From positions 1 through 63,321 of the forward strand of contig JAZRNV010000025.1 in NCBI GenBank assembly GCA_045648425.1: a DNA stretch of 63,321 nucleotides, written 5' to 3'. Each line of letters starts with the position of its first letter. Within the stretch, counting starts at the first letter, position 1. Below, piece after piece: positions 62,023-63,321 of this stretch. This stretch comes from RGIG2206 sp045648425 (GTDB taxonomy: Bacteria > Bacillota > Clostridia > Oscillospirales > Acutalibacteraceae). The notes beneath the pieces are model-generated. The model saw nothing but the letters and a program-made list of their open reading frames with translations. It made no database searches and was not told the DNA's origin. The translations under genes and the position numbers were made by a program.

Positions 62023-62244
62023 TTAGCGATTATCTTCCATAGTATCCACTGTCTCGTTTCGGTCACGGAAGAGCAGTGATATGCACCATACTCCTGCAAG
62101 GGCTACAAGTGTGTAAACAATACGGCTTAAAATGGCCGTTTGACCGCCGAAAAGCCACGCAACCAAATCGAACCTGAAAAGGCCGATACTGCCCCAGTTA
62201 AGAGCGCCGATAATAGTAAGCACCAATGCGGTTTTGTCAAGCAT
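62023..62244 (-). CDS. DUF378 family small membrane protein
   Basis: 73 residues, two hydrophobic helices, with the DUF378 hallmark LTIIGALNWGSIGLFRFDLVAWLFGG and the later SRIVYTLVALAGVW. Function unknown. ATG 62244 is 9 bases after AAGGAG; a TTG three codons earlier abuts it. Upstream a 7-bp hairpin (GATAGCG 62265-62271 / CGCTATC 62294-62300) lies ahead of the ribosome site. Confidence 0.9.
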   Translation of the reverse strand: MLDKTALVLTIIGALNWGSIGLFRFDLVAWLFGGQTAILSRIVYTLVALAGVWCISLLFRDRNETVDTMEDNR

Positions 62245-62351
62245 CTGTTTCAACTCCTTTTTGGGATAGCGAAAATAACCCTGCAGGTCTTTGCGCTATC
62301 ATTGGCTCAAAAATAGTTTTTACAGATATGACAAGCATTATTCTTAATTTT

Positions 62352-63321
62352 TTAAATTTTTTCAACAAGCCAGCTTTGTCCATCAACGGCAAAGGTGCGG
62401 CCGTAAGCATTAAATTCTTGGCGCCTGCAGGTAGAATTTACCGCCACAAGCATCAAGCTGTCATCCTTTTGACGGGCAAAAGCAAACATTCCGTCCTTTG
62501 CATAAAGAGTTGTGTAGCTGCCGCCCGCAAAGGCCTTTTCCTTTCGGATTTTTCCTAATTTTTTATAAAATTTAATCAGCTCTTCGTCCTCGCGTCCCCA
62601 AGGATAGGCCTTGCGATTGAAGGGATCTCTGAGTCCTTCAAGCCCGGCCTCATCACCGTAATAAAGAGAGGGTATGCCGGGCAGGGTGTATTGCAGCACT
62701 GCGGCCAGACGAAGCAACCGTTTGCCTCGCTGAAGCTGTTCCTCCTTCAAGCTGACGCCCGCCTGTCCTTCTCTGTTAAGACCCAAAGGAGCGTCCCCCA
62801 GCACCGACAGTATACGCTCGGTGTCGTGAGTTCCGATGTGATTCATCATAGCGTTAAGAGCGGGTGGCGGATAATTGCCGACAATGCTTTCCACCACATC
62901 CTTAAGAGAAAAAGCATCGCCCCCCTTTAAGAAATCGATAATGGCATTTCTGAAGGGATAATTCATCACCGAATCAAGCTGTTTGCCCAACAAAAGCCGA
63001 CGGCGACCGCCATAACTGATTTTGTTGGAGGCATCCTCCCACACCTCGCCCAAAAGCAGGGCGTCGGGATTTTCGGCCTTTACGGCTTGTCTTACTCTGT
63101 AAAGAAAGCTGTCGGGCAGCTCGTCGGCCACATCCAGCCGCCAACCCGATGCGCCCAGGCGCATCCAGTGGCGCAAAACGCCCTTTTCTCCGCATATAAA
63201 CTCGGTAAAGGATTCATCCTCTTCAACCGTTTCGGGCAAGGAGGGAACGCCCCACCAGCAGCTGCATTTGTCGGGCCAACGCTCAAATTTAAACCAGCTT
63301 GACCACTTGGAGCTTTGAGAG
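62352..63321 (-). CDS. Glycoside hydrolase family 13 (amylase/neopullulanase-like), 5' part missing
   Basis: The C-terminal 322 residues of an alpha-amylase family enzyme; the frame runs on past the right edge. Seen: a W-W-G-V-P-S-L-P loop, conserved region II GWRLDVADELP with the nucleophile Asp, region III LLLGEVWED with the acid/base Glu, region IV IGTHDTERIL, and GIPSLYYGDEAGLEG, RKAYPWG. The loop before region II and the short C-domain resemble neopullulanase/cyclomaltodextrinase-type GH13. Signal peptide and N-domain cannot be judged. No terminator hairpin is seen after the stop. Confidence 0.93.
   Translation of the reverse strand, partial: SQSSKWSSWFKFERWPDKCSCWWGVPSLPETVEEDESFTEFICGEKGVLRHWMRLGASGWRLDVADELPDSFLYRVRQAVKAENPDALLLGEVWEDASNKISYGGRRRLLLGKQLDSVMNYPFRNAIIDFLKGGDAFSLKDVVESIVGNYPPPALNAMMNHIGTHDTERILSVLGDAPLGLNREGQAGVSLKEEQLQRGKRLLRLAAVLQYTLPGIPSLYYGDEAGLEGLRDPFNRKAYPWGREDEELIKFYKKLGKIRKEKAFAGGSYTTLYAKDGMFAFARQKDDSLMLVAVNSTCRRQEFNAYGRTFAVDGQSWLVEKI

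Overview
The window reads as a chromosomal segment of an endospore-forming, anaerobic, gut- or rumen-type member of the Clostridia (Bacillota), most likely Oscillospiraceae/Ruminococcaceae. This is an inference from gene content: spoIIR, a DUF4364 gene, a split transketolase, the DivIVA/SepF/YlmH division cluster, TTG/GTG starts with strong GGAGG sites, and several dockerin- or cohesin-type surface proteins. No 16S gene is present, so the genus is open.

Left part (1-18.5 kb): the tail of an unidentified gene, a lone pduL-type phosphotransacylase, a TspO protein and a PTS-like EIIC membrane protein. A minus-strand run follows with two M42 aminopeptidases, a possible acyltransferase, a methionine gamma-lyase family protein, a DUF2500-like membrane protein and a cytoplasmic GH120 beta-xylosidase. 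Next come murD, an OFA-type MFS transporter with an uncharacterised lipoprotein, and the UPF0210/ACT pair. A plus-strand operon then carries a small membrane protein, an Lrp regulator, an aminotransferase and ispE, followed by spoIIR.

Middle part (18.5-43 kb, nearly all minus strand): an almost gap-free run of about 20 genes read from 42.4 kb down to 18.5 kb. It holds a HAD phosphatase, miaB, a Cys-tailed YlbF protein, mutS, mutL, miaA, a HlyD-like adaptor, yggS, sepF, ylmH, divIVA, ileS, lspA, an RluA-type synthase, a Cof phosphatase, split transketolase, and two tandem secreted SGNH esterases that each carry an internal dockerin. I see no convincing terminator inside this run. Upstream lies a small cassette encoding a four-helix-bundle protein, bounded by two identical 30-bp hairpin repeats, then tRNA-Thr(GGT).

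Right part (43-63 kb): a DUF4364 gene, then the core information block on the minus strand (tuf, fusA, rpsG, rpsL, rpoC, rpoB). Divergent from rpoB are a secreted beta-helix lipoprotein, a dockerin-bearing beta-N-acetylglucosaminidase, and directly behind it a membrane-anchored protein with an N-terminal cohesin-like domain. A DUF378 gene and the C-terminal half of a GH13 amylase close the window.

The most notable pattern is the neighbouring dockerin-enzyme/cohesin-anchor pair at 58.5-62.0 kb, with two further dockerin-bearing esterases and a GH120 xylosidase elsewhere in the window. It suggests a small cell-surface, cellulosome-like docking system that includes a peptidoglycan hydrolase as well as carbohydrate esterases. 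That coupling is inferred from domains and adjacency and has not been shown.
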